Assembly (NCBI GenBank): GCA_030848925.1
Contig: JANFFA010000004.1
Coordinates: 62,001-126,000 of the forward strand
Direction of reading: 5' to 3'
Origin: Rhodalgimonas zhirmunskyi
Lineage (GTDB): Bacteria > Pseudomonadota > Alphaproteobacteria > Rhodobacterales > Rhodobacteraceae
DNA: 64,000 nucleotides
The position numbers were made by a program, and so were the translations under genes. Shown piece by piece: positions 16,088 through 24,810 of this stretch. Under the pieces are notes generated by a model. The model ran no database searches. It saw nothing but the letters and a program-made list of their open reading frames with translations, and was not told where the DNA came from. Numbering within the stretch: position 1 is the stretch's first letter; the number at the start of each line of letters is the position of its first letter.

Positions 16088-17050
16088 TTATGCCTTCCCC
16101 TTGAAGACGGCTTTCCAGATTGGCCCCATCACCCAGTTCGCGACCGGCATCAGCAAGACCCCTACGCCCAACGCCACGATCCCATCCATCGCGGCTGTCG
16201 CCAGCCATTGGAAGATCCCGGCCCAGCGTTCAGGCAACCCCTGCACAAGGCCCTCCGCGATATGGTGGATCGTGTCGTAAGGCATGTGCCAGCCCAGTTC
16301 ATCCGCGCCATGCATCAGGATCGAACCCCCAACCCACAGCATCGCCGCCGTCCCCACGATCACCAAAAGCGTCAGGAACGCGGGCATGTAATCCACGATT
16401 CCCCGGCCCAGCGCCCGGGTCAGGCCCAGCCGGCCCTTGGTGGCCATCACAAGGCCCACGTCATCCGCCTTCACGATCAGCGCGACCGAGCCATAGACCG
16501 CCACGGTAATCCCCACCGCCACCATCCCCAGCGCCGCCGCTTCGAACCAGATGTTGTCGGCCTTGGGCAACGCCGCCAAGGCGATGGTCATGATCTCGGC
16601 CGACAGGATGAAATCCGTCTTGATCGCCCCGGCGACCTTCTCTTCTTCCAGATGCGCAGGATCGCCGCCTTCGTGTGTCTCCTCGGCATGCGATTTGTGA
16701 AACAGCTTGTGATAGACCTTCTCAGCCCCCTCATAGGCAAGATAGGCCCCCCCCAGCATCAGCAGCGGCGTGATAAGCCAAGGCGCGAAATTCGACAGGA
16801 TCAACGCCACCGGCAACAGGATCAAAATCTTGTTTCGGATCGACCCAAAGGCGATCTTTCCGACGATAGGAAGCTCTCGGTTAGGGTGGAAACCCTGCAC
16901 ATAGGCCGGCGCGACCGCCGCGTCGTCAATCACTGCCCCGGCCGCCTTGGCCCCGGCCTTGGCCGCTTGCGTCGCAATATCATCCACGTTCGCCGCTGCC
17001 ACCTTGGCAATCGCCGCCACGTCATCAAGAAGTGCCAGTAACCCGCTCAT
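16088..17050 (-). CDS. yedI: DUF808 (YedI-type) inner-membrane protein
   Basis: A 320-residue membrane protein of the DUF808 family. The N-terminus MSGLLALLDDVAAIAKVAA and the motif QGFHPNRELPIVGKIAFGSIRNKILILLP are family hallmarks; several hydrophobic segments follow, with a charged loop KLFHKSHAEETHEGG in the cytoplasm or periplasm. The biochemical role is unknown. It is convergent with tkt and divergent from gap; nothing in the context explains its job. Confidence 0.88.
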   Translation of the reverse strand: MSGLLALLDDVAAIAKVAAANVDDIATQAAKAGAKAAGAVIDDAAVAPAYVQGFHPNRELPIVGKIAFGSIRNKILILLPVALILSNFAPWLITPLLMLGGAYLAYEGAEKVYHKLFHKSHAEETHEGGDPAHLEEEKVAGAIKTDFILSAEIMTIALAALPKADNIWFEAAALGMVAVGITVAVYGSVALIVKADDVGLVMATKGRLGLTRALGRGIVDYMPAFLTLLVIVGTAAMLWVGGSILMHGADELGWHMPYDTIHHIAEGLVQGLPERWAGIFQWLATAAMDGIVALGVGVLLMPVANWVMGPIWKAVFKGKA

Positions 17051-17149
17051 ACTTGTCCTCGTTTTTTACGTCGCGGCCACGATAGACCAACCGCGCAGAA
17101 TGCCAAGCCACCAATCGCAGACCCGCCCCCCAAGGGCCAATATCGCATT

Positions 17150-17181
17150 GTTAGCGCAACCCCTGCGAAGTTAACGCTACC
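17150..17181. promoter_or_regulatory. Twin LacI-type half-operators upstream of gap
   Basis: GTTAGCGCAACC (17150-17161) and GTTAACGCTACC (17170-17181) resemble the LacI/GalR-family operator GTTAGCGCTAAC. They are exactly 20 bp apart (two helical turns) on the same strand, 86-117 bases before the gap ATG. Confidence 0.45.
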
Positions 17182-17266
17182 AAACCGAAAAACCGTCTTC
17201 GGCCCCCTTTCCGCCCCGTTCAAACCGTCCTAAACCCGCCTCGACATTCACCCCGGAGGACATTTC

Positions 17267-18265
17267 ATGACCATCAAAGTCGGCATCAACGGGTTCGGTC
17301 GTATCGGCCGCTGCACGCTTTCCCATATCGCAGGCTCGGGCCGCGACGATATCGAGGTGATCAAGGTCAACGCCACCGGCCCGCTCGAAACCGCGGCGCA
17401 TCTTCTGAAGTATGACAGCGTCCATGGCCGCTTCCCCGGCGACGTCACCATCGGCGAGGGCACTATGAACCTTGGCCGTGGCGATATGCAGATGTTCTCC
17501 ACCTACGATCTCGACACGCTCGACTGGTCGGGCTGCGACGTGGTTCTGGAATGCACCGGCAAGTTCAACGACGGCACCAAGGCCGATGTCCACATCCGCA
17601 ACGGCGCGCGCAAGGTGCTGCTCTCGGCCCCGGGCAAGAACGTCGACAAGACCATCGTCTTCGGCGTCAACAGCGATCAACTTACCGCCGATGACAAGAT
17701 GATCTCCAACGGCTCGTGCACCACCAACTGCCTCGCGCCGGTGGCCAAGGTGCTCAACGATGCGGTCGGCATCGAAAGCGGCATCATGACCACGATCCAC
17801 GCCTATACCGGCGATCAGCCGACGCTCGATCGCCGTCACAAGGATCTCTACCGCGCCCGCGCGGCGGCTATGTCGATGATCCCCACCTCCACCGGCGCGG
17901 CCAAGGCCCTTGGCGAAGTGCTGCCCGAACTGGCGGGCAAGCTCGACGGTTCGGCCATCCGCGTGCCCACCCCCAACGTCTCGGCCGTGGACCTGACCTT
18001 CACCGCCTCCAAGGACGTGACAGCCGACGACATCAACGCCATCGTCGCCGAGGCGGCAAGCGGCCCGATGAAGGGCGTGCTGGGCTATGAGCCCGCGCCG
18101 CTGGTGTCGGTCGATTTCAACCACAGCTCCGAAAGCTCGATCTTCGCCCCGGCCCAGACCAAGGTGATCGGCAACCGCCTCGTGCGCGTGCTGGCGTGGT
18201 ATGACAACGAATGGGGCTTCTCGTGCCGCATGGCCGACGTGGCCGTGGCCATGGGTCGCCTCTGA
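17267..18265 (+). CDS. gap: Type I glyceraldehyde-3-phosphate dehydrogenase
   Basis: A 332-residue GAPDH. The Rossmann motif GINGFGRIG is at residues 6-14, the catalytic Cys151 lies in SCTTNC and His178 in TTIHAYTGDQ. At the coenzyme site the usual Asn-Asp pair is Asn35-Ala36-Thr37, and the later segment reads RARAAAMSMIPTSTGAAKA; these resemble the cyanobacterial/chloroplast-like branch more than E. coli GapA, so NADP use or gluconeogenic function is possible. GGAGGA lies about 8 bases before the ATG. It is single, with its own terminator, and two operator-like boxes lie upstream. Confidence 0.95.
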   Translation: MTIKVGINGFGRIGRCTLSHIAGSGRDDIEVIKVNATGPLETAAHLLKYDSVHGRFPGDVTIGEGTMNLGRGDMQMFSTYDLDTLDWSGCDVVLECTGKFNDGTKADVHIRNGARKVLLSAPGKNVDKTIVFGVNSDQLTADDKMISNGSCTTNCLAPVAKVLNDAVGIESGIMTTIHAYTGDQPTLDRRHKDLYRARAAAMSMIPTSTGAAKALGEVLPELAGKLDGSAIRVPTPNVSAVDLTFTASKDVTADDINAIVAEAASGPMKGVLGYEPAPLVSVDFNHSSESSIFAPAQTKVIGNRLVRVLAWYDNEWGFSCRMADVAVAMGRL

Positions 18266-18297
18266 TCGTTTCAGGCATTCCATCCACTGAAATGCAA

Positions 18298-18331
18298 AAC
18301 GGCCTCCGGTTCAATCCGGGGGCCGTTTTTT
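18298..18331 (+). terminator. Rho-independent terminator after gap
   Basis: AACGGCC-T-CCGG and CCGG-G-GGCCGTT pair around a 6-base loop and are followed by a T-run (18326-18331). Confidence 0.92.
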
Positions 18332-18358
18332 CGGAACACGCGCGAAATCGCCTAAAAG

Positions 18359-18835
18359 CTACAGTTTGCCCGCCGCGCGCAGGGCGTCGCGCGAATCGAA
18401 CACCACGGCCTCACGCGCCTCCCCTTCGCCGAACACGGCACAGAGCCACAGCCGGTAATGCGCGATTAACCCATCCCGCAGCGTGAAAATGCTGATCACA
18501 TCCCCCGAAACCGGCCCACCGCTTGCTGTGCGGCCCAGCCAGTCGCCGACATGACGCCCCGAAAACCGCCACGCCGCCATCACCTCGTCCGCCCCCGCAT
18601 GCTCTCCGGCAGCGCACTTTCCCGCCGCAATCGGGCCGATCTCGTAGCGCACATCGCCAATCGCGCGCCGAAACCCCTTCACATGCGCCAGCAGCCCGGC
18701 GCGCCCCTCCGGCCCGCCAAAGGCACGGTTCGCCTCGTCGATCATGTCTTCCTGCGCCAGCGTCTCGATCAAGTCCAGCCGCCCCGCGCCCCCCACTTCG
18801 TTCAGGTAGGTCTCCATCAGTTCTGTGGGTGTCAT
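18359..18835 (-). CDS. SnoaL-like / NTF2-fold protein
   Basis: A 158-residue protein with the cone-shaped NTF2-like fold of the SnoaL family. The N-terminal MTPTELMETYLNEVGGAGRLDLIETLAQEDM segment and the pairs WRFSGRHVGDWLG and GDVISIFTLRDGLIAHYRLW are typical for SnoaL-type ester cyclases and related binding proteins. No cofactor motif is present. The reaction cannot be deduced. It is convergent with gap and has GGAGGAGAG just before its ATG on the minus strand. Confidence 0.78.
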   Translation of the reverse strand: MTPTELMETYLNEVGGAGRLDLIETLAQEDMIDEANRAFGGPEGRAGLLAHVKGFRRAIGDVRYEIGPIAAGKCAAGEHAGADEVMAAWRFSGRHVGDWLGRTASGGPVSGDVISIFTLRDGLIAHYRLWLCAVFGEGEAREAVVFDSRDALRAAGKL

Positions 18836-18966
18836 ATTCGGCTCTCCTCCTCCGGCCTCGCCTCGCGGTGCTTACAGGGGCGCACTATACCGCCCGGGCT
18901 TGAAACAGCGCGCCAGCTCGTGCCATACCCGCCGCGGGTGTGCTGCCCCAAAAGGAGCCGGAGCAT

Positions 18967-19110
18967 ATGACCAACAAGATCGCCATCGGCATCGCGCTTG
19001 TCGTGCTGGGCCTGCTCGCCATCGACGTCTTTCTGTTCGATTGGTCCAACACGCTTTTCCTTCTCAAGAAAACCGCAGACATGATCGAATGGATGGCCTT
19101 CTGGCGCTGA
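18967..19110 (+). CDS. 47-residue single-pass membrane peptide
   Basis: An ATG at 18967 preceded by AAAGGAG (18951-18957) opens a 47-codon frame ending at 19110. The peptide begins MTNKIAIGIALVVLGLLAID, one transmembrane helix, and ends DMIEWMAFWR. Close relatives in Rhodobacterales are, as I recall, sometimes annotated 'glyceraldehyde-3-phosphate dehydrogenase', presumably because of the neighbouring gap gene; it has no GAPDH feature. Function unknown. Strong ribosome site and conserved-looking ends support it as a real gene. Confidence 0.75.
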   Translation: MTNKIAIGIALVVLGLLAIDVFLFDWSNTLFLLKKTADMIEWMAFWR

Positions 19111-19217
19111 CGCCCAGGCCGATTTTCCTTTGGAAAATCAAGGCCAGGGTTCGATCTTCGCCTACCCAGTCATGACCTGACCAGTCTTCACCTGACCTCT
19201 GATCGCCAGACCCGGGT

Positions 19218-19712
19218 TTATCTGCCCAGCTTCTCCATCAGCCTGTCATTCACCGCGGGTGGCACGAATTTCGACACGTCCCCGCCAAGCCGTGCGATTT
19301 CCTTCACCAGCTTCGAGGCAATCGCCTGCCTCCGCGCGTCCGCCATCAGGAACACGGTCTCGACGCTGTCGTCGAGCGCCCGGTTCATGCCCACCATCTG
19401 GAATTCATATTCGAAATCCGCCACCGCGCGCAGGCCACGCACGATCACTCGCGCGCCAACGTCATGGGCGCAATCGATCAGCAGGTTTTCGAACGGATGC
19501 ACCACGATTTCGGTGCCGGTCTGCGCTGACAGCGCCGTCACCTCGTTTTCAATCATCGCGACGCGCTCTTCGAGGTCGAACATCGGCCCCTTGTCGCGGT
19601 TGATCGCCACCCCGATCACCAGCTTGTCGAGAAACGCCGACGCCCGCTTGATGATATCGGTGTGACCGTAAGTGATCGGGTCGAAAGTGCCGGGATAAAG
19701 TCCGATGCGCAT
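19218..19712 (-). CDS. coaD: Phosphopantetheine adenylyltransferase
   Basis: A 164-residue CoaD, the hexameric enzyme that adds AMP to 4'-phosphopantetheine in the penultimate step of coenzyme A synthesis. The nucleotidyltransferase motif GTFDPITYGH with His17 is at the N-terminus, and VRGLRAVADFEYEFQM in the middle binds substrate. The late ISSSxxKE-type motif appears as AIASKLVKE. Length is standard. It is an isolated gene followed upstream on the same strand by the CBS protein. Confidence 0.96.
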   Translation of the reverse strand: MRIGLYPGTFDPITYGHTDIIKRASAFLDKLVIGVAINRDKGPMFDLEERVAMIENEVTALSAQTGTEIVVHPFENLLIDCAHDVGARVIVRGLRAVADFEYEFQMVGMNRALDDSVETVFLMADARRQAIASKLVKEIARLGGDVSKFVPPAVNDRLMEKLGR

Positions 19713-19816
19713 GAAAGCCTCCCCTGCCGTGGTTGCGCAAGATTATTACGCCGCCTTGCAGCATGGCGCAGCAAAATGCAAGCACCGATCCTGGGCGAAC
19801 GCAGCGGAATGGGGCG

Positions 19817-20251
19817 TCAATGCCCCATGATCATCCCTTGCAGCGCATCCTTTTCCATTGCCAGTTCGTCAAGCCGCGCTTTGACGAGGTCACCAATCGT
19901 GACGATGCCCACCAGCTTGCCATCTTCAACCACGGGCATGTGGCGGAACCGCCCGTCGGTCATCCGCTCCAGCACCGTATCGGCGCTTTCACCGCGCGAA
20001 CAGCAGACCGGGTTGTGCGTCATCATCTGATCCACCGTCTCCTGAAGACAGACCGCGCCGCGCACCGCAAGGCTGCGCACGATATCGCGCTCGGAAATGA
20101 TCCCCGCCACCGTTTCCCCATCGGCAGAAACGATCAGACCCCCGATCCGCCTTTCGGCCAGTGTCTGCGCCGCATTGGCGACAGAGGTGCCGGGCGCAAT
20201 GGTGATGACCTTGCTGTCACCCTTGGATTTCAGGATCTGGTGGACGAGCAT
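19817..20251 (-). CDS. Tandem CBS-domain protein
   Basis: A 144-residue protein made of two CBS motifs: residues ~10-65 (APGTSVANAAQTLAERRIGGLIV, then GIISERDIVR) and ~75-135 (DTVLERMTDGRFRHMPVVEDG, then GIVTIGDLVKARL). Such stand-alone pairs bind adenosyl nucleotides and act as energy sensors. No attached catalytic domain is present, and the neighbours give no clue to its partner. Confidence 0.88.
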   Translation of the reverse strand: MLVHQILKSKGDSKVITIAPGTSVANAAQTLAERRIGGLIVSADGETVAGIISERDIVRSLAVRGAVCLQETVDQMMTHNPVCCSRGESADTVLERMTDGRFRHMPVVEDGKLVGIVTIGDLVKARLDELAMEKDALQGMIMGH

Positions 20252-20394
20252 GCGATTTCCTCCTCATTTCGGGGCTTTGCATGTTGGTATGAGCACCCGG
20301 TCTTGCACAAGCGTTCCACGCGCCACGATAATCTGTCAAGTGTCGCGCGCGTGACGGGCGTCCACGGCAGCAGATCGCCGCAGTGCCCGCACCG

Positions 20395-21294
20395 TCACGA
20401 GGTCAGCGCTTCCAGCCGCGCCACCTCGCGGCGCACCCCCTCGCTCAGCAGCGTGGCAAACCGCGACAACCGCTCGACCCGACGGTCATCCTCGTGCCGG
20501 ATCAGGTAGAACGCCCGGCTGAGCGAAATTTTGTCCTCAAGCAGTTTGCGCACCCCCGGCGCCACGGGCAGCGCGAAATCATGCACCACGCCAATTCCAC
20601 CGCCCTGCCGCACCCAATTGAACTGCACCGACACCGAATTCGACGCCAGCGCCACCCGCTGGACCCCCAATTCACCAAGGTAATCCAACTCGCGGTCAAA
20701 AATCATGTCCGGGATATAGCCGATCATCCGGTGCCCCTTCAGATCCTCAAGCGCGCGCACCGCCCCGTGCCGGCGCAGGTATTCCGTCGATGCGGCCAGA
20801 TGAAGCCGGTAATCGGTGATCTTCGAAACCAGCAACCGTCCCGCCGACGGCGGACTGACGCCGATCGCCATATCCGCCTCGCGTTTGGACAGGTTGAACA
20901 CCCGCGGCAGCGCCACGATCTGCACCTCCAGATCAGGGTTGGCCTCAACAATCGCGGCACAGACCTGCGGCAACAGGAAATTCGCCGCCCCGTCCGGTGC
21001 GCCAAGCCGGATCTGACCAGAAAGCCCCGCGCCCTGCCCCTCGACCGCATCAAGGCCGGCGCGCATTTCGCTCTCCGCCCGGGCCACGTGGCTCAACAAC
21101 CGCTGGCCCTCTCCGGTTAACGCGTAGCCCTGCGGCGAGCGGGTGAACAGAACCGCCGCCAAATCACGCTCAAGCCGCTGCACCCGCCGCCCCACCGTCG
21201 CCGCGTCCATCAACAGCTTGCGCCCCGCCGCCGAAAGGCTCTCTTCCTCGGCCACGGCAAGGAAAGCGCGCAGGTCGTCCCAGTTCGGTTCCAT
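20395..21294 (-). CDS. LysR-family transcriptional regulator
   Basis: A 299-residue LTTR. Residues 1-60 are the winged helix-turn-helix (DDLRAFLAVAEEESLSAAGRKLLMDAATVGRRVQRLERDL), and from ~90 the periplasmic-binding-protein-like effector domain follows (SGQIRLGAPDGAANFLLP). The regulator is divergent from mmsA with a 134-bp shared promoter that contains a perfect dyad, so it probably controls mmsA and perhaps the downstream valine genes, as well as itself. The effector is unknown; a valine-pathway intermediate is a reasonable guess. Confidence 0.92.
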   Translation of the reverse strand: MEPNWDDLRAFLAVAEEESLSAAGRKLLMDAATVGRRVQRLERDLAAVLFTRSPQGYALTGEGQRLLSHVARAESEMRAGLDAVEGQGAGLSGQIRLGAPDGAANFLLPQVCAAIVEANPDLEVQIVALPRVFNLSKREADMAIGVSPPSAGRLLVSKITDYRLHLAASTEYLRRHGAVRALEDLKGHRMIGYIPDMIFDRELDYLGELGVQRVALASNSVSVQFNWVRQGGGIGVVHDFALPVAPGVRKLLEDKISLSRAFYLIRHEDDRRVERLSRFATLLSEGVRREVARLEALTS

Positions 21295-21331
21295 CCCTCT
21301 GCCCTATCCCTCCTCTGCGTTTCGCCCGCCC

Positions 21332-21347
21332 TTTGCAAAAATGCAAA
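21332..21347. promoter_or_regulatory. Dyad in the LysR-mmsA intergenic region
   Basis: TTTGCA-AAAA-TGCAAA, perfect 6-bp arms. It lies 37 bases upstream of the LysR start and 82 bases upstream of the mmsA start. It is a candidate LysR-type regulator site. Confidence 0.5.
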
Positions 21348-21428
21348 ACAAGCTTTGGAATACTGCCCCTTTCCCCAGCATAAACGCAAGACTATCCTGC
21401 GCCAGAATTGACCCCGAGGGAGGATCCC

Positions 21429-22928
21429 ATGCAAGAACTCACCCATTACATCAACGGCGAACACGTCTCCGGCACGTCCGGGCGCTTCGCGGATGTCTAT
21501 AACCCCGCCACCGGCGAAGTGATCGCCAAGGCCCCGCTCGCCTCGGTCGCCGAAGTCGAACAGGCCGTGCAGATCGCCGCCGCGGCACAGCCCGCATGGG
21601 CCGCCACCAACCCGCAGCGCCGCGCCCGGGTGATGATGAAATTCGTCGACCTGCTGAACCGCGACATGGACAAGCTCGCCGAAGCGCTCAGCCGCGAGCA
21701 CGGCAAAACCCTGCCGGATGCGGCAGGCGACGTGCAGCGTGGCCTCGAAGTGGTGGAATATTGCATCGGCGCGCCGCAGCTTCTGAAGGGCGAATACACC
21801 GACGGCGCAGGCCCCGGCATCGACATGTATTCCATGCGTCAGGCGCTTGGCGTCACCGCCGGCATCACGCCGTTCAACTTCCCCGCCATGATCCCGATGT
21901 GGATGTTCGCGCCCGCCATCGCCTGCGGCAACGCCTTCATCCTCAAGCCGTCCGAGCGTGACCCCTCGGTGCCGCTGATGCTGGCCGAACTGATGGAAGA
22001 AGCGGGCCTGCCCAAGGGCATCCTGCAAGTGGTGAACGGCGATAAAGAGGCCGTCGATGCCCTGCTGCACAACGAAGTGGTGCAATCCATCGGCTTCGTC
22101 GGCTCGACCCCGATCGCTGAATATATCTACGGCACCGGTTGCGCCAACGGCAAGCGGGTCCAGTGCTTCGGTGGTGCCAAGAACCACATGATCATCATGC
22201 CCGACGCCGATCTCGACCAGGCCGCCGATGCGCTGATCGGCGCTGGCTACGGCGCTGCTGGCGAACGCTGCATGGCAATCTCGGTCGCCGTGCCCGTGGG
22301 TGAAGAAACCGCCGACCGCCTGATCGAAAAGCTGGTCCCGCGCATCGAAAAGCTGAAGGTCGGTCCCTACACCGATGGCAACGATGTCGATTACGGCCCC
22401 GTCGTAACCGCCGCCGCCAAGGCCAACATCGAACGTCTGATCCAGACCGGCGTCGATCAGGGTGCCGAACTGGTGGTCGATGGCCGTGGCTTCTCGCTCC
22501 AAGGGTATGAAGACGGCTTCTTCGTTGGCCCGCACCTGTTCGACCGCGTCACCCCGGATATGGACATCTACAAGACCGAGATTTTCGGCCCTGTCCTCTC
22601 GACCGTGCGCGCAGGCTCTTATGAAGAGGCGCTCAAACTGGCGATGGATCACGAATACGGCAACGGCACCGCGATCTTCACCCGCGATGGCGACACCGCG
22701 CGCGATTTCGCCAACCGGATCAACATCGGCATGGTCGGCATCAACGTGCCGATCCCGGTGCCGCTCGCCTACCACACCTTCGGCGGCTGGAAGAAGTCGG
22801 TCTTCGGTGACCTGAACCAGCACGGGCCGGACGCGTTCAAATTCTACACCCGCACCAAGACGGTCACCTCGCGCTGGCCCAGCGGTCTGAAAGAAGGCGG
22901 CGAATTCCACTTCAAGCCGATGGACTAA
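21429..22928 (+). CDS. mmsA: CoA-acylating methylmalonate-semialdehyde dehydrogenase
   Basis: A 499-residue aldehyde dehydrogenase of the MmsA branch, converting methylmalonate semialdehyde (and malonate semialdehyde) to propionyl-CoA or acetyl-CoA with NAD+ and CoA. The nucleophile is the Cys in GERCMAIS; GITPFNFPAMIPMWMFAPAI and the FGGAKNHMIIMPDADLD segment separate this branch from ordinary ALDHs. GGGAGGA sits 6 bases before ATG 21429; a TTG at 21408 is less likely. It is the terminal step of valine catabolism, in line with the downstream acd/hydrolase/mmsB genes. Confidence 0.95.
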   Translation: MQELTHYINGEHVSGTSGRFADVYNPATGEVIAKAPLASVAEVEQAVQIAAAAQPAWAATNPQRRARVMMKFVDLLNRDMDKLAEALSREHGKTLPDAAGDVQRGLEVVEYCIGAPQLLKGEYTDGAGPGIDMYSMRQALGVTAGITPFNFPAMIPMWMFAPAIACGNAFILKPSERDPSVPLMLAELMEEAGLPKGILQVVNGDKEAVDALLHNEVVQSIGFVGSTPIAEYIYGTGCANGKRVQCFGGAKNHMIIMPDADLDQAADALIGAGYGAAGERCMAISVAVPVGEETADRLIEKLVPRIEKLKVGPYTDGNDVDYGPVVTAAAKANIERLIQTGVDQGAELVVDGRGFSLQGYEDGFFVGPHLFDRVTPDMDIYKTEIFGPVLSTVRAGSYEEALKLAMDHEYGNGTAIFTRDGDTARDFANRINIGMVGINVPIPVPLAYHTFGGWKKSVFGDLNQHGPDAFKFYTRTKTVTSRWPSGLKEGGEFHFKPMD

Positions 22929-22945
22929 GCCTCCGATATGAAAAG

Positions 22946-22979
22946 AAAAGCCCCGGTCACACGACCGGGGCTTTTTTTT
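22946..22979. terminator. Bidirectional rho-independent terminator
   Basis: AAAAGCCCCGGTC, ACAC, GACCGGGGCTTTT: perfect 13-bp arms with T-runs on both strands, between convergent mmsA and the DsrE-family gene. Confidence 0.95.
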
Positions 22980-23010
22980 GTCTTTGCATGGGCCAGAATG
23001 GCCCTCTGCC

Positions 23011-23478
23011 TTACCAGCTCAGCGTGCTCACACCGTCGCGGAAAAGCCAGCCCTCAACCACCGGCCAGCTGCCCATCGTCACACCGTCGATGTAGTCTGC
23101 CTGCGTCAGGCCAGCCGCCCCCGAGCATGCCTGGCACATGATCACTTCGCCGCCCGCGGCCATGAAATCGGCCAGCATGTCCTGGATCGACTTGCCGCTC
23201 TCTTTCATCAACCCGTGCACGTGGCTGGGCCGCTTCTTGTCGGCAAGGTAGACGGCGCGCACGTTCAGCCAGATCGCCGTCGGATGACCGTTCTTCAGCG
23301 ATTTTTCATGCGCGAACATGATCGCCTTGGCCGCCGACCACGTGTCATCTGTGGTCAGGTTGATGAACAGTGGCGCTTTGTCCGCCTCGGCCGTCTTGGC
23401 ATGCGATTCTGCCATTGCCATCATCGGGGCCGCCACCAGCGACAGGATCAGCGCGATCCCTGCGATAAAACGTTTCAT
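23011..23478 (-). CDS. Secreted DsrE-family protein
   Basis: A 155-residue protein with a Sec signal peptide (MKRFIAGIALILSLVAAPMM, predicted cleavage after AMA near residue 21). The mature part has a DsrE/DsrF-like fold, with LFINLTTDDTWSAAKAIMFA at the start and a conserved-looking cysteine pair in EVIMCQACSGAAG, which may be redox active or carry sulfur. The GGAGGAGA ribosome site fixes the start at 23478 rather than 23544. Periplasmic location is inferred from the signal. It sits between valine genes without obvious functional link. Confidence 0.82.
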   Translation of the reverse strand: MKRFIAGIALILSLVAAPMMAMAESHAKTAEADKAPLFINLTTDDTWSAAKAIMFAHEKSLKNGHPTAIWLNVRAVYLADKKRPSHVHGLMKESGKSIQDMLADFMAAGGEVIMCQACSGAAGLTQADYIDGVTMGSWPVVEGWLFRDGVSTLSW

Positions 23479-23669
23479 GAATTGTCTCCTCCAGATTGAA
23501 ATACGTTGCACCGGCCAAGCTATCTGCCCCTCCCACTCGCCCACAAGCGAAACCCTCCCGCGCAGGAAGGTTCATACTGTCGCACCCCAGCCCCGGCCTG
23601 CGGTCGGTCTCGCGCTTGCCCAAAGGCCCCATCCGCGCCAACATGACATACCGCATGGGAGGACAGCAC

Positions 23670-24803
23670 ATGGCCACACCGGAACCCGCCTTCAGCCTCG
23701 GTATCGAAGAGGAATACCTGCTGGTCGACCGCGACAGCCTCGATCTCGCTCCCGCGCCCCCCGGTTTGATGGAGAAATGCGCCGCCCGGCTCGAAGGCCA
23801 GTTCAGCCCCGAGTTCCTCGAATGTCAGGTCGAGATCGGCACCAAGGTCTGCGCCGATGTGAACGAGGCGCGCGACGATCTCAGACACCTGCGCAGCACG
23901 GTCGCCGAGGTCGCGGGCGAGTTCAACCTCGCCCCCATCGCCGCCTCTTGCCATCCGTTTTCCGACTGGCGTGACCAGCATCACACCAAGAAAGACCGCT
24001 ACAACGCGCTGCGCGATGATCTGGCCGGCGTGGTTCGGCGGCTCTTGATTTGCGGCTGCCACGTGCATGTCGGCATTGATGACAAGAACCGCCGCATCGA
24101 CCTGATGAACCAGCTGCGCTATTTTTTGCCGCACCTGCTCGCGCTCAGCTGCTCCTCGCCCTTCTGGCAGGGCGAAGACACCGGGCTCAGCTGCTATCGC
24201 CTCACGGTGTTCGACAATCTGCCCCGCACCGGCCTTCCGCCCAAGCTCGATGGCTGGGGCGAGTTCGAACGCAGTGTCGCGGCGCTGGTCGAGCTGGACC
24301 TGATCGAAGACGCCTCCAAGATCTGGTGGGATATGCGCCCATCGGCGACCTACCCCACCATCGAATCGCGGATCTGCGACGTCGCCCCCCGGCTGGAAAC
24401 CACGCTGACCATCGCCGCGCTGATCCAGTCCCTCACCCGGATGCTTTGGCGGCTTTCACAGAAAAACCAGCGCTGGCGGCTCTATGACAACTTCCTGATC
24501 TCGGAAAATCGCTGGCGCGCGCAACGCTATGGCATGCGCCAAGGCATGATCGATTTCGGCGCCCACGCCATCATCCCCTTCGAGCAGGCCGTCGAAGACA
24601 TCATCGAACTGGTCGCCGAAGACGCCGGCATCCTCGGCTGCCTGCGCGAGGTCGAACATGCCCGCGCCATCGTCCAAACCGGCAATTCCGCCGACAGTCA
24701 GCGAGCCGTCTTCACAGATGCCATCGAGGCCGGCGACAGCACCCACGAGGCCCTGCAAGCCGTGGTGCGCCACCTGATCGAGGAATTCCATGCCGATCTC
24801 TGA
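23670..24803 (+). CDS. YbdK-type carboxylate-amine ligase (GCS2 family)
   Basis: A 377-residue member of the glutamate-cysteine ligase 2 superfamily. Family marks are [10 protein letters not shown] near the N-terminus, [19 protein letters not shown] and [16 protein letters not shown]. coli YbdK has weak glutamate-cysteine ligase activity, but the physiological substrate is not established, so I give no symbol. GGGAGGA at 23658-23664 supports ATG 23670 over in-frame starts up to 58 codons earlier. A four-palindrome repeat element begins 7 bases after its stop. Confidence 0.88.
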   Translation: MATPEPAFSLGIEEEYLLVDRDSLDLAPAPPGLMEKCAARLEGQFSPEFLECQVEIGTKVCADVNEARDDLRHLRSTVAEVAGEFNLAPIAASCHPFSDWRDQHHTKKDRYNALRDDLAGVVRRLLICGCHVHVGIDDKNRRIDLMNQLRYFLPHLLALSCSSPFWQGEDTGLSCYRLTVFDNLPRTGLPPKLDGWGEFERSVAALVELDLIEDASKIWWDMRPSATYPTIESRICDVAPRLETTLTIAALIQSLTRMLWRLSQKNQRWRLYDNFLISENRWRAQRYGMRQGMIDFGAHAIIPFEQAVEDIIELVAEDAGILGCLREVEHARAIVQTGNSADSQRAVFTDAIEAGDSTHEALQAVVRHLIEEFHADL

Positions 24804-24810
24804 ACCAGCC

